A DNA stretch of 64,000 nt from positions 1-64,000 of the forward strand of contig JALHMF010000008.1 of NCBI GenBank assembly GCA_022844205.1. Reading direction: 5' to 3'. Below are positions 8,954 through 17,735 of this stretch, piece by piece. Each line of letters begins with the position of its first letter. The first letter of the stretch is position 1. Made by a program: the position numbers and the translations under genes. The notes below the pieces were generated by a model. It saw only the letters and a program-made list of their open reading frames with translations. It did no database searches and was not told the origin of the DNA. Source of the stretch: Xanthobacteraceae bacterium (lineage in GTDB: Bacteria > Pseudomonadota > Alphaproteobacteria > Rhizobiales > Xanthobacteraceae).

Positions 8954-9778
8954 TCAACGGGACGCGCGCCAGAGAATCCACTGGCGCTTCCATTGCAGGA
9001 TCTCCACGGCGGTCTCGAATGGGTTATAGCCGGGCCGTTCCATCTGCCTGAGATAAGGTTCAGCCAGCGCAAGCGGCAGGAAGGGCAAACGTCCGATGCG
9101 GGTAAGTGCCCGGACATGCCGGTTGGCATCGGCAAGATGTTCGCGCGCGCGCTTGCGCATTTCCGCAAGCGCTTCGAGCAGAGATGGGGATGGCTCACCG
9201 CGCAGGACCGTTTCACGATCGACGCCGTGCCGGTCCAGCAAATCTCCCGGCAAAAAAATCTTTCCGCGATGCGCGTGAAAGGCAAAATTCCGCAGCAACT
9301 GCACGCTGCCGTAGGCAAGACCGCCAGCGGCCGCGGCCCTTTCCAATTCCTCTGTCTTCTCGCTTGCCACGGCACCGGCGAGCGAGAAGAGAGCGCCGGC
9401 CGTGTCGTGAAGATAATTCTCGAAGGAAGCGTGATCCGGCATCCTCTCGAAAAGATCCGACATCCGTGCACGGATCATGCGCCGCAGCGCTTCCCGATCC
9501 AGCCCGTGGCGGTTCGCCGTCTCGAGCAGTGCGTCCGCCACAGGATTGGCCGCCGCCTGCGGCGTGGCATCCAGAGCCTGCAACCACCATTGAAGCCGCG
9601 CCTCGCCGGCCAACGGGTCACGGGCGCGATCGCCCACGAGCGAGAGCTCGACGTTGAAAGCATACAGCGCGAAGAGGTCGCGCTGGATCGCAGCCTGGCA
9701 CAGCAAGGATGCAAGATAGCGGTCCCTGTCCGCTTCCCGCACGAGCGCCTGGCAATGACGATAGGCATCCAGCATCAA
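8954..9778 (-). CDS. Squalene/phytoene synthase family protein (NDUFAF6-like)
   Basis: The 274-residue protein has the all-alpha isoprenoid synthase fold signatures of the squalene/phytoene synthase family (ALYAFNVELSLVGD, ARLQWWLQAL, YGSVQLLRNFAFHAHRGKIFLP). The usual first DDxxD metal motif is not present; the matching position reads DRARD. That pattern is typical of the NDUFAF6 subgroup, a mitochondrial complex I assembly factor, rather than of carotenoid or hopanoid enzymes. It lies directly downstream of the Mth938-like gene (NDUFAF3-like) and secDF. A role in respiratory complex assembly is therefore more likely than in carotenoid synthesis, but this is inference. It converges tail to tail with the kinase-like gene. 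Confidence 0.75.
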   Translation of the reverse strand: MMLDAYRHCQALVREADRDRYLASLLCQAAIQRDLFALYAFNVELSLVGDRARDPLAGEARLQWWLQALDATPQAAANPVADALLETANRHGLDREALRRMIRARMSDLFERMPDHASFENYLHDTAGALFSLAGAVASEKTEELERAAAAGGLAYGSVQLLRNFAFHAHRGKIFLPGDLLDRHGVDRETVLRGEPSPSLLEALAEMRKRAREHLADANRHVRALTRIGRLPFLPLALAEPYLRQMERPGYNPFETAVEILQWKRQWILWRASR

Positions 9779-9795
9779 TGAGAATGTAGCGCGGA

Positions 9796-10179
9796 TCAGC
9801 CGGAAGCGATCAATGCCGCAGCCACCCTGCGCCCCTCGGACAGCAGGATGTTGTAGGTGCTAGCTGCTGCCGGTGTGGGCATGGTGTCAAAACGGATTTC
9901 CGCCTTGCGCAACAATGCTCCGATGCCATTCGAAACGGGCAAGAGATCGCGGCCCGTTCCGATGAACAGCATATCAATCTCGGTCCGTGCCTCCAGCACC
10001 CTCGCGAGCGAAGCTTCGTCGATTTCCTGAACCGATGCCGGCGGCCATGCCCAGATGCCGGCCGGCAGTGCGAGGATAGAACCCCGGTGCGACATGCCGG
10101 CGAAGCGAAAGCCTCCGCCTCCGTAGCCTTCGATCTCCGCGCGTCCGGGAAAATGCGGATCGCGCGGCGTATCCGTCAC
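9796..10179 (-). CDS. Mth938-like domain protein (DUF498, NDUFAF3-like)
   Basis: The product shows the Mth938/DUF498 signatures GYGGGGFRFAGMSHRGSILALP and LFIGTGRDLLP, ending in STYNILLSEGRRVAAALI. The eukaryotic homolog NDUFAF3 is a complex I assembly factor, and a conserved neighbourhood with secDF in alphaproteobacteria is known. Two starts are possible: ATG at 10230 inside the 3' end of secF, or GTG at 10179 just after the secF stop. I chose the GTG because the extra residues are Arg/Pro-rich and not family-like; neither has a strong ribosome site. About 127 residues with the chosen start. Confidence 0.8.
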   Translation of the reverse strand: MTDTPRDPHFPGRAEIEGYGGGGFRFAGMSHRGSILALPAGIWAWPPASVQEIDEASLARVLEARTEIDMLFIGTGRDLLPVSNGIGALLRKAEIRFDTMPTPAAASTYNILLSEGRRVAAALIASG

Positions 10180-10183
10180 CGCG

Positions 10184-11146
10184 TCAGAACCCGGCCTTGG
10201 TGGCCGCCGCAGAATCGAGCGCCGGTTCATCCTTGGCTTCGGCCCGCCCTTCGCCCACGCCGAGATAGATCAGCATCGGGGCGGCGATGAACACGGACGT
10301 ATAAGTGCCGACCAAAACGACCCCGAACATCATGGTCGCAACGAAGCTATGGATCGCGCGTCCGCCGAACCAGAACAGCGCCAGCAGGGCCAACGTCACG
10401 GTGACGTGGGTGATGATCGAGCGCGAAAGCGTTGAGTTGACCGAGATGTTCAGCAAATCGGCCATCCGCATGCGCTTGTAGCGGCGGAGCATCTCGCGAA
10501 TGCGGTCGTAGATCACGACCGTGTCGTTCAGCGAATAACCGAGAATGGTCAACAGCGCTGCGATGCTCGTCAGATCGAAATCGATCTGCGTCACCGCCAT
10601 GAACCCGATCGTCAGCAGGATGTCGTGCATATTCGCGATCGTGGCGCCGAAGGCGAACTGCCATTCGAAACGAAACCAGAGGTAGATCAGGATGCCGACG
10701 ACCGCGAGCGCAAGACCGATCGTGCCGTAACTGAGCAGTTCCTGCGAAACGCGCGGGCCCACGACCTCGACGCGGCGATATTCCACGCCGTCGCCGAGCG
10801 CGGCACGTACCTTGCCGACCACTACCTGCTGGGCCGTCTCGCCGCCAGGCTGCTGCGCGATGCGGATCAGCACCTCGCCTTTGCCGAACTCCTGCAACTG
10901 GATTTCACCCAGCTTCAGTCTTTCAAGCGTAGCGCGCGTCTGCGCCATGTCCACCCTTCCGGACTTCGCCTGGATCTCGATGAGCGTGCCACCCTTGAAA
11001 TCGATACCGTAGTTCAGGCCGAAATAGAAAAACGCCGCCAGCGCAAGAATGGCCATGACAGCGGACACCGGAAAACTGATCCGGCGAAACTGCATGAAAT
11101 CGAACTTGGTGTTGTCAGGAACAAGACGAAGAAGCGGAATTCTCAT
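10184..11146 (-). CDS. secF: Protein translocase subunit SecF
   Basis: The protein has one N-terminal membrane helix (ISFPVSAVMAILALAAFFYFGLNYG region), a periplasmic domain starting with GIDFKGGTLIEIQ, and five C-terminal helices containing LTILGYSLNDTVVIYDRIRE, the conserved SecF motif. SecF pairs with SecD to use the proton gradient in late steps of Sec export. ATG at 11146 (MRIPLLRLVPDNTKFDF) was chosen with a GGGAC ribosome site; the frame is open for 18 more codons upstream. It starts 14 bases after the secD stop. Confidence 0.95.
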   Translation of the reverse strand: MRIPLLRLVPDNTKFDFMQFRRISFPVSAVMAILALAAFFYFGLNYGIDFKGGTLIEIQAKSGRVDMAQTRATLERLKLGEIQLQEFGKGEVLIRIAQQPGGETAQQVVVGKVRAALGDGVEYRRVEVVGPRVSQELLSYGTIGLALAVVGILIYLWFRFEWQFAFGATIANMHDILLTIGFMAVTQIDFDLTSIAALLTILGYSLNDTVVIYDRIREMLRRYKRMRMADLLNISVNSTLSRSIITHVTVTLALLALFWFGGRAIHSFVATMMFGVVLVGTYTSVFIAAPMLIYLGVGEGRAEAKDEPALDSAAATKAGF

Positions 11147-11160
11147 TTGGTTCGTCCCGT

Positions 11161-12762
11161 TCAGATCGGTATGTAGGTTGGACGCCACCAGCGCACCCAA
11201 ACGGACACCATCAGGCGCGTCAGCGTGAATGCGGTGAATAATGTCGTCAGAATGCCGATGCCGAGTGTCACGGCAAAACCGCGTACCGGTCCGGTGCCGA
11301 TATAGAACAACACCGCGGCGGCGATGAAGGTGGTGATGTTGGAGTCGAGAATGGTGCGGAGCGCCTGATTGAACCCGGCATCCAGCGCCATGATCGGCGA
11401 ACGTCCGGCGCGGACTTCCTCGCGGATGCGCTCATAGATCAGCACGTTGGAATCGACCGCAATGCCGACGGTGAGCACGATTCCGGCGATGCCAGGGAGT
11501 GTAAGCGTTGCACCAATGACCGACAGAATACCGAGGATCATGCCTACGTTGATCGCCACCGCGACGTTCGCGAACAATCCAAACAGCCCGTAGGTCGCAA
11601 ACATGAAGATCACGACCATGATCATGCCGAGATAGGAGGCGTTCACACCGGCGTCGATGGAGTCCTTGCCAAGGCCGGGGCCGACGGTACGCTCTTCGAT
11701 GATCGTGAGCGGCGCCGGCAAGGCTCCCGCGCGCAACAGTACCGCCAGATCGTTCGCCGATTGCACGGTGAAGCTGCCGCTGATCTGACCGGCCCCGCCG
11801 AGAATGGGCTGGCGGATCACCGGCGCGGAAATCACTTCATTGTCGAGCACGATGGCAAACGGGCGGCCCACGTTTTCCTGGGTTGCCTGCGCGAAACGGC
11901 GCGCACCGGAATTGTTGAAACGGAAGCTCACCACCGGCTCGCGGGTCTGCTGGTCGAAGCTCGGCTGCGCATCCACAAGGTCTTCGCCCGAAACGACGAC
12001 GCGGCGCTCGATCAGGTACTGCTGCGCGAAGCGATCCTGCGATTTCAGGAGTTCGGAATCCGGCGGCACGCGGCCGGCAATCGCCTCTTCAATGGAGTTG
12101 TTTCCATCGACCATGCGGAAGGTGAGCTTCGCGGTCTTGCCTATAATATCCTTAAGGCGTTGCGGATCATCTAGGCCTGGTACCTGGATCAGAATACGAT
12201 CAGCGCCTTGGCGTTGGATTGAGGGTTCTACGGTGCCGAGTTCGTCCACGCGGCGGCGGACGATTTCGATCGACTGGTCAACCGCCTGTTTCATGCGTTC
12301 GTTGATGCCCGCCGCAGTCAAGGAAAGACGGATCAGGCCGTCACCGACCTCCGCGACTTCGATGTCGCGCAGGCTGGAGCCCGACAGCACGCCACCGATC
12401 GCGTTGGAAAGACCGCGCAGCTTGTTCAAGGCCTCAGTGACTTCACGAGGCTCGCGAACGCGAAGCTGCACGTTGCGGCCCTGTATCGTAAGACCTGTGT
12501 AACCGATACGCGCATCACGAAGGACGCGTCGCACATCGTCACGCAGCGTCTCGACCTTTTCGCGCTCGACAGCGCGGCCATCGACTTCGAGCAAAATATG
12601 CGAGCCGCCCTGCAGGTCGAGGCCGAGCACCATCTTGCGCTGAAGCGGTGCCGGCAGCGACTTCACAACCGAATCCGGCAGCACATTGGGAAGGGCGAGC
12701 AGGCACAGGAATGCTGAAAACAGAACGATCGCGACAGCCTTCCAGCGAGCGAAATGCAGCAT
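11161..12762 (-). CDS. secD: Protein translocase subunit SecD
   Basis: The 533-residue protein has an N-terminal membrane helix, a large periplasmic P1 region beginning with GLDLQGGSHILLEVD, and a C-terminal five-helix bundle with GIAVDSNVLIYERIREE, where the Asp is the proton-relay residue known from SecDF. Length is normal for alphaproteobacteria. It is the middle gene of yajC-secD-secF on the minus strand. Confidence 0.97.
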   Translation of the reverse strand: MLHFARWKAVAIVLFSAFLCLLALPNVLPDSVVKSLPAPLQRKMVLGLDLQGGSHILLEVDGRAVEREKVETLRDDVRRVLRDARIGYTGLTIQGRNVQLRVREPREVTEALNKLRGLSNAIGGVLSGSSLRDIEVAEVGDGLIRLSLTAAGINERMKQAVDQSIEIVRRRVDELGTVEPSIQRQGADRILIQVPGLDDPQRLKDIIGKTAKLTFRMVDGNNSIEEAIAGRVPPDSELLKSQDRFAQQYLIERRVVVSGEDLVDAQPSFDQQTREPVVSFRFNNSGARRFAQATQENVGRPFAIVLDNEVISAPVIRQPILGGAGQISGSFTVQSANDLAVLLRAGALPAPLTIIEERTVGPGLGKDSIDAGVNASYLGMIMVVIFMFATYGLFGLFANVAVAINVGMILGILSVIGATLTLPGIAGIVLTVGIAVDSNVLIYERIREEVRAGRSPIMALDAGFNQALRTILDSNITTFIAAAVLFYIGTGPVRGFAVTLGIGILTTLFTAFTLTRLMVSVWVRWWRPTYIPI

Positions 12763-12813
12763 CTCAAATCCTCATGCGGCGCCGCGGTCTGACTGCGCCC
12801 CCGAAAAGACGGA

Positions 12814-13140
12814 TTACTCGTCCCTCGGCTCGCCCTTCGTGCGGACTTCGGCGATCATCGAACGCATCTGCCGGACGCGCAGGTCCTCGCCCACCTGAAT
12901 CTCGATTTCCGAGTCATCGACGACCTTGGTGATCTTGCCGATCAGCCCGCCGGAAGTAACGACGGTGTCGCCACGGCGCAGGCCTTTCACCATGTCCGCA
13001 TGCTGCTTCACCCGTTTTTGCTGCGGGCGCAGGATCAGGAAATACATGATCACGAAAATGAGGATGAAGGGCATCAACGAGAGCAGCATGTCGCTGCCGC
13101 TACCGCCGGTACCCTGTGCAAACGCGGGAGTAATCAGCAT
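12814..13140 (-). CDS. yajC: Preprotein translocase subunit YajC
   Basis: The 108-residue protein has one N-terminal membrane helix (LLSLMPFILIFVIMYFLILRPQQKR) followed by a small cytoplasmic domain with GDTVVTSGGLIGKI, the YajC hallmark. It associates with SecDF. It is first in the operon, 51 bases before secD; the promoter should lie between 13141 and 13301, shared divergently with the DUF815 ATPase gene. Confidence 0.95.
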   Translation of the reverse strand: MLITPAFAQGTGGSGSDMLLSLMPFILIFVIMYFLILRPQQKRVKQHADMVKGLRRGDTVVTSGGLIGKITKVVDDSEIEIQVGEDLRVRQMRSMIAEVRTKGEPRDE

Positions 13141-13301
13141 CCTGTACGCATCCCCTCAATGAAAGCTTGAAATGACCGGAAAGTCGGGCGGAATATAGCC
13201 ATCGAGGGGTTCTTTGCAAACACGTCGAGCGGCCCCATTGCAACCCTGAAAACTTGCCCCATAAGCCCCGGCCCGCTATGCCGCCCGCAAGGAGCCTGGC
13301 C

Positions 13302-14195
13302 ATGAACAAACCCTCGCCCGCCGATACGGTCCTCGCCCTGCTCGCCCAGGCGATGGAGCGTATTTCAGCCGCGCTGGAGCGGCTTGCGCCTCCGGCGGCG
13401 AGCTTGCCGGATTTCGGCGCCGCAGGTGCCTTCATCTGGCAGGCGGCGGCCAAAAAGCTTGAACCGGTCGCACGCGTGAACCGGGTCGAGATGAACCTCC
13501 TCAAAGGCATCGACCGGATGCGCGACACGCTGCTCGAAAACACCGAGCGTTTTGCCAAGGGCCTGCCCGCCAACAACGCGCTGCTCTGGGGCACGCGCGG
13601 GATGGGCAAGTCATCGCTGGTGAAGGCCGTCCATGCGCAGGTCAGCGCGGAACTCGGCACCAGGGATGCGGGGCTTAAGCTCGTGGAGATTCATCGCGAG
13701 GACATTGAGTCGCTCCCCGCCCTGATGGGCATGCTGCGAGGCTCCAAGCACCACTTCATCGTTTTTTGCGACGATCTTTCGTTCGAAGCGGAAGACACAT
13801 CCTACAAGTCGCTGAAGGCTGTGCTCGAGGGCGGCATCGAAGGCCGCCCCGAAAACGTGATCCTCTACGCGACTTCGAACCGCCGCCACTTGATGTCGCG
13901 CGATATGATCGAAAACGAGCGTTCGACCGGCATCAATCCCGGCGAGGCGGTGGAAGAGAAAGTCTCCCTCTCCGACCGTTTCGGTCTTTGGCTCGGATTC
14001 CATAAATGCAGCCAGGATGAATTTCTCGCGATGGTCGATGGCTATGTCGCGCATTTCAACATTCCGATTGCTCCCGAACATCTCCGTCGCGAGGCGCTAG
14101 AATGGGCGACCACGCGCGGATCGCGTTCAGGACGTGTCGCCTGGCAGTTCATTCAGGATCTCGCGGGCAGGAAGGGCGTCGCGCTGAGGAACTGA
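13302..14195 (+). CDS. DUF815 family AAA ATP-binding protein
   Basis: The 297-residue protein has a Walker A motif GTRGMGKSS (about residue 94), a Walker B FCDDLSFE, and the family motif YATSNRRHLMSRDM with an arginine-rich lid. DUF815 ATPases occur in the same place next to yajC in many alphaproteobacteria; their function is not established. The ATG at 13302 is favoured by an AAGGAG site 8 bases upstream; an earlier ATG exists but the intervening residues are Pro/Arg-rich. The small lipoprotein gene follows after 3 bases. Confidence 0.85.
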   Translation: MNKPSPADTVLALLAQAMERISAALERLAPPAASLPDFGAAGAFIWQAAAKKLEPVARVNRVEMNLLKGIDRMRDTLLENTERFAKGLPANNALLWGTRGMGKSSLVKAVHAQVSAELGTRDAGLKLVEIHREDIESLPALMGMLRGSKHHFIVFCDDLSFEAEDTSYKSLKAVLEGGIEGRPENVILYATSNRRHLMSRDMIENERSTGINPGEAVEEKVSLSDRFGLWLGFHKCSQDEFLAMVDGYVAHFNIPIAPEHLRREALEWATTRGSRSGRVAWQFIQDLAGRKGVALRN

Positions 14196-14198
14196 GGG

Positions 14199-14528
14199 AT
14201 GGGTTGCGTTTCACGAATCAGCATTGCGTTCTTTGTCGCGGCCATTGTCGCTGGCTGCGCCAATCTCAATCAGGCTCCCGATACGCTTGTCGGCAACAAC
14301 ACCGGCGGCGTGATCCCGCCGAAAATGGCGGCGACGCAGAACGTTGACAGTCTCGCCGCGGCGCACTGCGCGAAATGGAATTTAACCGCGCGCATAACAT
14401 TTCCTGCGAGCCAGACCGGCGGAGAAGCGGTCTTCGTTTGCGAACAGCCCGGTCAGAAATCGGCCGTACCGGTCAATCCTGAGCCGCCTATGCAGACGAA
14501 ATCGCAGCCCAAGAAAAAATCCAACTAA
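14199..14528 (+). CDS. Small lipoprotein of unknown function
   Basis: The 109-residue product begins with a lipoprotein signal (ISIAFFVAAIVAGC, lipobox Cys at residue 20). The mature part is polar, with a Pro/Lys-rich C-terminus (QPKKKSN) and two further Cys residues (HCAKW and FVCEQ) that could form a disulphide. I do not recognise a domain. Placed 3 bases after the DUF815 ATPase gene, so probably in the same transcript. Confidence 0.7.
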   Translation: MGCVSRISIAFFVAAIVAGCANLNQAPDTLVGNNTGGVIPPKMAATQNVDSLAAAHCAKWNLTARITFPASQTGGEAVFVCEQPGQKSAVPVNPEPPMQTKSQPKKKSN

Positions 14529-14686
14529 AAATCTAAGTAACTTTGTCATTCGCGGGTCTCGGTCGGTTGCCGGGCGCCGATACAGTGGCAAAACAAAATG
14601 CCGGAGCCGCCAGCCTTGCCACTGGACTCGGCGGCGTGGCTACGTCAAGTTTACACGGGCTCACCGCATACATTTGAGGGTATCGC

Positions 14687-14908
14687 ATGTCGGGTTTGAT
14701 GTTTGGTGCTGAATTGACCGTGGGCATCGCTTTTCTTGCTCTGGCGGTCTTCCTGGTCTGGATCGCGAAGGCAGCCGACGAGAGCGGACCCAAGTACTCG
14801 TTTCTCAAATCCGAAACGGCTCAGGTTATCTACACGGTGTTCTGTATCTGCCTGCTTGCGCTCGGCCTGGTCATCGGCATGCACGGCATCGCCGGATACA
14901 CAGGCTGA
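14687..14908 (+). CDS. Small membrane protein with two helices
   Basis: A 73-residue protein with two membrane segments (residues ~8-28 and ~48-68) separated by a polar loop KAADESGPKYSFLKSETAQ. GAGGGT precedes the ATG. No family recognised. Composition and the clean topology favour a real gene. It lies just before the hairpin shared with the convergent nlpD-like gene. Confidence 0.65.
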   Translation: MSGLMFGAELTVGIAFLALAVFLVWIAKAADESGPKYSFLKSETAQVIYTVFCICLLALGLVIGMHGIAGYTG

Positions 14909-14911
14909 TCG

Positions 14912-14962
14912 AAAAAATCCAGGGCGGCCCTGAGCCCCTTCTTGTGAGCCGGCCGCCCTGGA
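14912..14962 (-). terminator. Rho-independent terminator of the NlpD-like gene
   Basis: A perfect 12-bp inverted repeat (TCCAGGGCGGCC at 14918-14929 and its complement at 14951-14962) with a 21-base loop. On the minus strand it is followed by TTTTTT (14912-14917), so it terminates the NlpD-like gene. It may also act on the plus-strand small membrane gene, though that side lacks a T-tract. Confidence 0.8.
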
Positions 14963-15009
14963 TGCGATCGATTGGAGGTCACCACCCGATCGTTACTGAA
15001 CTCGTGACT

Positions 15010-16458
15010 TTATAGCGCGCTAAGATATTTCGTCGGATCGACCGGCGTCGATCCTTTCCTGATCTCGAAGTGAACCTGCGGCGTCGGCATTCCGCCCGAC
15101 TGGCCGGCACGCGCGATCGTCTGCCCGCGCTTCACCGTCTCGCCGCGCTTCACAAGAATCGAACTGTTGTGCGCGTAAGCGGTCATCCAGCCGTCGGCGT
15201 GACGGATCAGGACAAGATTGCCGTAACCCTTCAGTTCATTGCCGGCGTAAGCAACGGTGCCGCCATCGGCAGCCTTCACCTCGGTGCCTTCGGGCACCGC
15301 GATATTGATGCCATCATTGTGCTGGCCGTTCGGTTTCGGACCGAAGCCCGAGATCACGCGGCCGGTCACCGGCTTGCGGAATTGCGGCGAGCCGCCGACC
15401 GACGGTCCGAGCGTCGCTGAGTCCTGCTCCGGCTCGACGACTTCAGTCGCCTTGGAAATGTTCTGCGGCACCGGTTGCGGATTGGCCTGTGCCATCTGCC
15501 TTGGTTGCGGCTGCGGTGTTTCCACGCGCTGTTGCGGCTGAAGCGGTTGAGGCCCTCTCGCCTGTGCGCCGCCGGGAATATTCATGCGCTGGCCAACCTT
15601 CAGGTGCGCGTAGGTATCGATGCCGTTCGCGCGGGCGATATCGGCGGGCTGCAGGTTGTAGCGGCGGGCAAGCGAGAACAGCGTGTCGCCCGGATTGACC
15701 GTATGCACCACGCCGCCGCCGGCAGGAGCCGGTGTGAACGCGCGCGGCTGTGCCGGAGCCGGACCGGACGAACGGGTCTGGCCAAGCTGCGCCGGCGGTG
15801 CACCGGCGGGCTGCTGATGGTTCGAAGCCTGATAGCTCGGGATCACGAGGCGCGTCCCCGGCTGAACGCGCGATGCGTCCGCGAGATTGTTCGCACGCAG
15901 GATCGCCTGTGCGGGCACGCCGTAGCGGCGCGCGATGACATCGACCGTTTCACCCGGCTGCAACGTGACCGCTGTGCCGCCTTCCCACTTCCAGCCGGAC
16001 TCGTGCTTCGGAGCGACGGTCGCGGTCGTGGCGGGCGCGGAATAGGGCGCCGGGCTCGGCGTGTAGGCGGGTGCGGGTGCCGCCGGAACGGCGCGCGGCG
16101 CGGAGGCGTATTGCTGCGGCTGATAATTCGCCTGCGGCTGATACGGCGGCGGCGGCGAAGACGGGTAGGCCGACTGCTGCTGATTCTGCGGCCGCTGCTG
16201 GTACGGCGAGGTCGAGTAGCCCTGCCCCGACGACGGATATTGGGCCTGCGGAGCCGACAACGGCTGCGTTTCGATCACGCTCGGCCCTCTCGGGTCCTGT
16301 GCGCTCGATACCTCGTTGCGGGAGCGGAATGGATTGGTGTTCGGATTGTCGTCGTAGCGCGAACTATCGCGGCTGCAACCGGCGACAAGAGCGGCGAGAC
16401 CCGTGGCAAGCACAAGCGCGCGGGACCGCGGCTGACGAAGACAAAACTCGTGACTCAT
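15010..16458 (-). CDS. nlpD: NlpD-like LysM/degenerate-M23 lipoprotein (amidase activator type)
   Basis: The 482-residue protein has a lipobox (LAALVAGC), a long Pro/Gln/Tyr-rich linker, two LysM peptidoglycan-binding repeats (TLQPGETVDVIARRYGVP and HTVNPGDTLFSLARRYNLQ) and a C-terminal M23/LytM domain. The M23 zinc ligands are changed: the HxxxD region reads NDGIN and the HxH reads QVH, close to E. coli NlpD, which is inactive and activates AmiC at the septum. I therefore call it an amidase-activator type. The neighbourhood pcm-surE supports this, since nlpD-pcm-surE are linked in many proteobacteria. ATG at 16458 chosen over a GTG 9 bases upstream. Confidence 0.88.
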   Translation of the reverse strand: MSHEFCLRQPRSRALVLATGLAALVAGCSRDSSRYDDNPNTNPFRSRNEVSSAQDPRGPSVIETQPLSAPQAQYPSSGQGYSTSPYQQRPQNQQQSAYPSSPPPPYQPQANYQPQQYASAPRAVPAAPAPAYTPSPAPYSAPATTATVAPKHESGWKWEGGTAVTLQPGETVDVIARRYGVPAQAILRANNLADASRVQPGTRLVIPSYQASNHQQPAGAPPAQLGQTRSSGPAPAQPRAFTPAPAGGGVVHTVNPGDTLFSLARRYNLQPADIARANGIDTYAHLKVGQRMNIPGGAQARGPQPLQPQQRVETPQPQPRQMAQANPQPVPQNISKATEVVEPEQDSATLGPSVGGSPQFRKPVTGRVISGFGPKPNGQHNDGINIAVPEGTEVKAADGGTVAYAGNELKGYGNLVLIRHADGWMTAYAHNSSILVKRGETVKRGQTIARAGQSGGMPTPQVHFEIRKGSTPVDPTKYLSAL

Positions 16459-16595
16459 CACACCCACTCGGAACGCAGGACTGAACCCGGCGAGTTAACG
16501 ATGAAGCGGTAAATGGGGGCTTAAGAAAAACCGGGCAGCGGCCAAATTTTGCACAAGGCCCAGATGCTTGGCATTTACGAGGCAAAATCAGGCCT

Positions 16596-17243
16596 TCAGG
16601 AGGCCGTCGCCTTGCCCGGCAGAAGCGGCACAAACCTTACCGCCATCAGGTCCTCGCGATCGAATTCGGCCCCGGATTTCTTGCGGATCCGGGTCAGCAT
16701 CTGCACGCCGCCCGGAGGGCCGATCGGCGCGATGAGGTAGCCGCCTTCCTTCAACTGATCCAACAGGGCTTGCGGCACCTCTGCGGCCGCAGCCGTCACC
16801 AGAACCCGGTCGAATGGGGCCTCTTCCGGTGCGCCCAGCATTCCGTCGCCGACAATGACTTTCACCTGTTCGAGGCCGAGCAACCGAAGCCGATCAGCGG
16901 CCTGATCCGCGAGCGTCCGGTAGCGCTCCACGGTGACCACCCGGTCCGCGAGATGGGCGAGGATCGCCGCCTGATAGCCCGACCCGGTGCCGATTTCGAG
17001 CACCTTGTGGCCCGGCTCCACCAAAAGCGCCTCGCTCATGAAGGCGACGACCAGCGGCTGGCTGATAGTCTGCCCGCATTCGATCGGTAGCGCCTGATCC
17101 GCGAAGGCGAGATCGTCGTATTCTGGATCGACGAAGCGTTCGCGCGGGACCAGTTCCAGCGCACGCAGGACACGGAGATCGCGGATGCCGCGCGTCCTCA
17201 GCGAAAGCAGGAATTTCATCCGGTCTTCGGCGCGGGGGTCCAT
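16596..17243 (-). CDS. pcm: Protein-L-isoaspartate O-methyltransferase
   Basis: The 215-residue protein shows the PCMT signatures: RERFV, CGQTISQPLVVA before the fold, and the SAM-binding motif VLEIGTGSGYQAA. It methylates isoaspartyl residues in aged proteins to start their repair. Length is normal. It belongs to the surE-pcm-nlpD block. A second, divergent Pcm-like gene is present at 48117. Confidence 0.95.
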   Translation of the reverse strand: MDPRAEDRMKFLLSLRTRGIRDLRVLRALELVPRERFVDPEYDDLAFADQALPIECGQTISQPLVVAFMSEALLVEPGHKVLEIGTGSGYQAAILAHLADRVVTVERYRTLADQAADRLRLLGLEQVKVIVGDGMLGAPEEAPFDRVLVTAAAAEVPQALLDQLKEGGYLIAPIGPPGGVQMLTRIRKKSGAEFDREDLMAVRFVPLLPGKATAS

Positions 17244-17377
17244 GCTCCGGGATACAAAATTTGCCGCCGGATTGGAACCAATCCCCGCCCTACGCCGTTC
17301 TCCGCGCCGGTGCAGGGTGAAGCCAAATCGCGGATTTTGGGGTTCTTTTGGTGGTTTTCGGGGCCAGACAATTTCGG

Positions 17378-17734
17378 ATGAAGGAAGGAAACCGCGTCTT
17401 CATCGCCGAAGACGAGGCGATGGTGCGGAATCTGCTGGAAGACATGCTGGCGGACCTCGGCCACGACGTGCGGGTCAGCGCGGTCAACATCGGGGAAGCG
17501 ATGGAGGTCGCGGGCACGAACGATTTCGAGGTCGCGATCCTCGACATCCATCTCAATGGCCAGCCGATTTATCCCGCCGCCGACATCCTGATTCAGCGCG
17601 GGATTCCATTCATCTTCGCCACCGGCGGAGTGCCCGATGACATGCCCGACCGCTTCAAGTCGGCGCCGCGCGTGCAGAAGCCGTTTGTCGAGCACCAGTT
17701 GCAGGAAGCGCTCGACCGCGTGCTGGGCGGCTGA
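17378..17734 (+). CDS. Single-domain response regulator receiver protein
   Basis: The 118-residue product is a lone CheY-like receiver domain: acidic pair EDE near residue 11, phospho-acceptor Asp56 in AILDIHL, Thr/Ala region FATGG and Lys in VQKPF. There is no output domain and no kinase nearby. It is on the plus strand between pcm and surE and converges with surE, which ends 1 base after it. Likely a phosphorelay or sink component. The start at 17378 was chosen; the open frame extends 10 codons upstream. Confidence 0.85.
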   Translation: MKEGNRVFIAEDEAMVRNLLEDMLADLGHDVRVSAVNIGEAMEVAGTNDFEVAILDIHLNGQPIYPAADILIQRGIPFIFATGGVPDDMPDRFKSAPRVQKPFVEHQLQEALDRVLGG

Positions 17735-17735
17735 C

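Noticed and set aside
14598-14699. 33-residue frame upstream of the small membrane protein
   Set aside because: No ribosome site, overlaps the next start and no recognisable features; kept out as probable chance.
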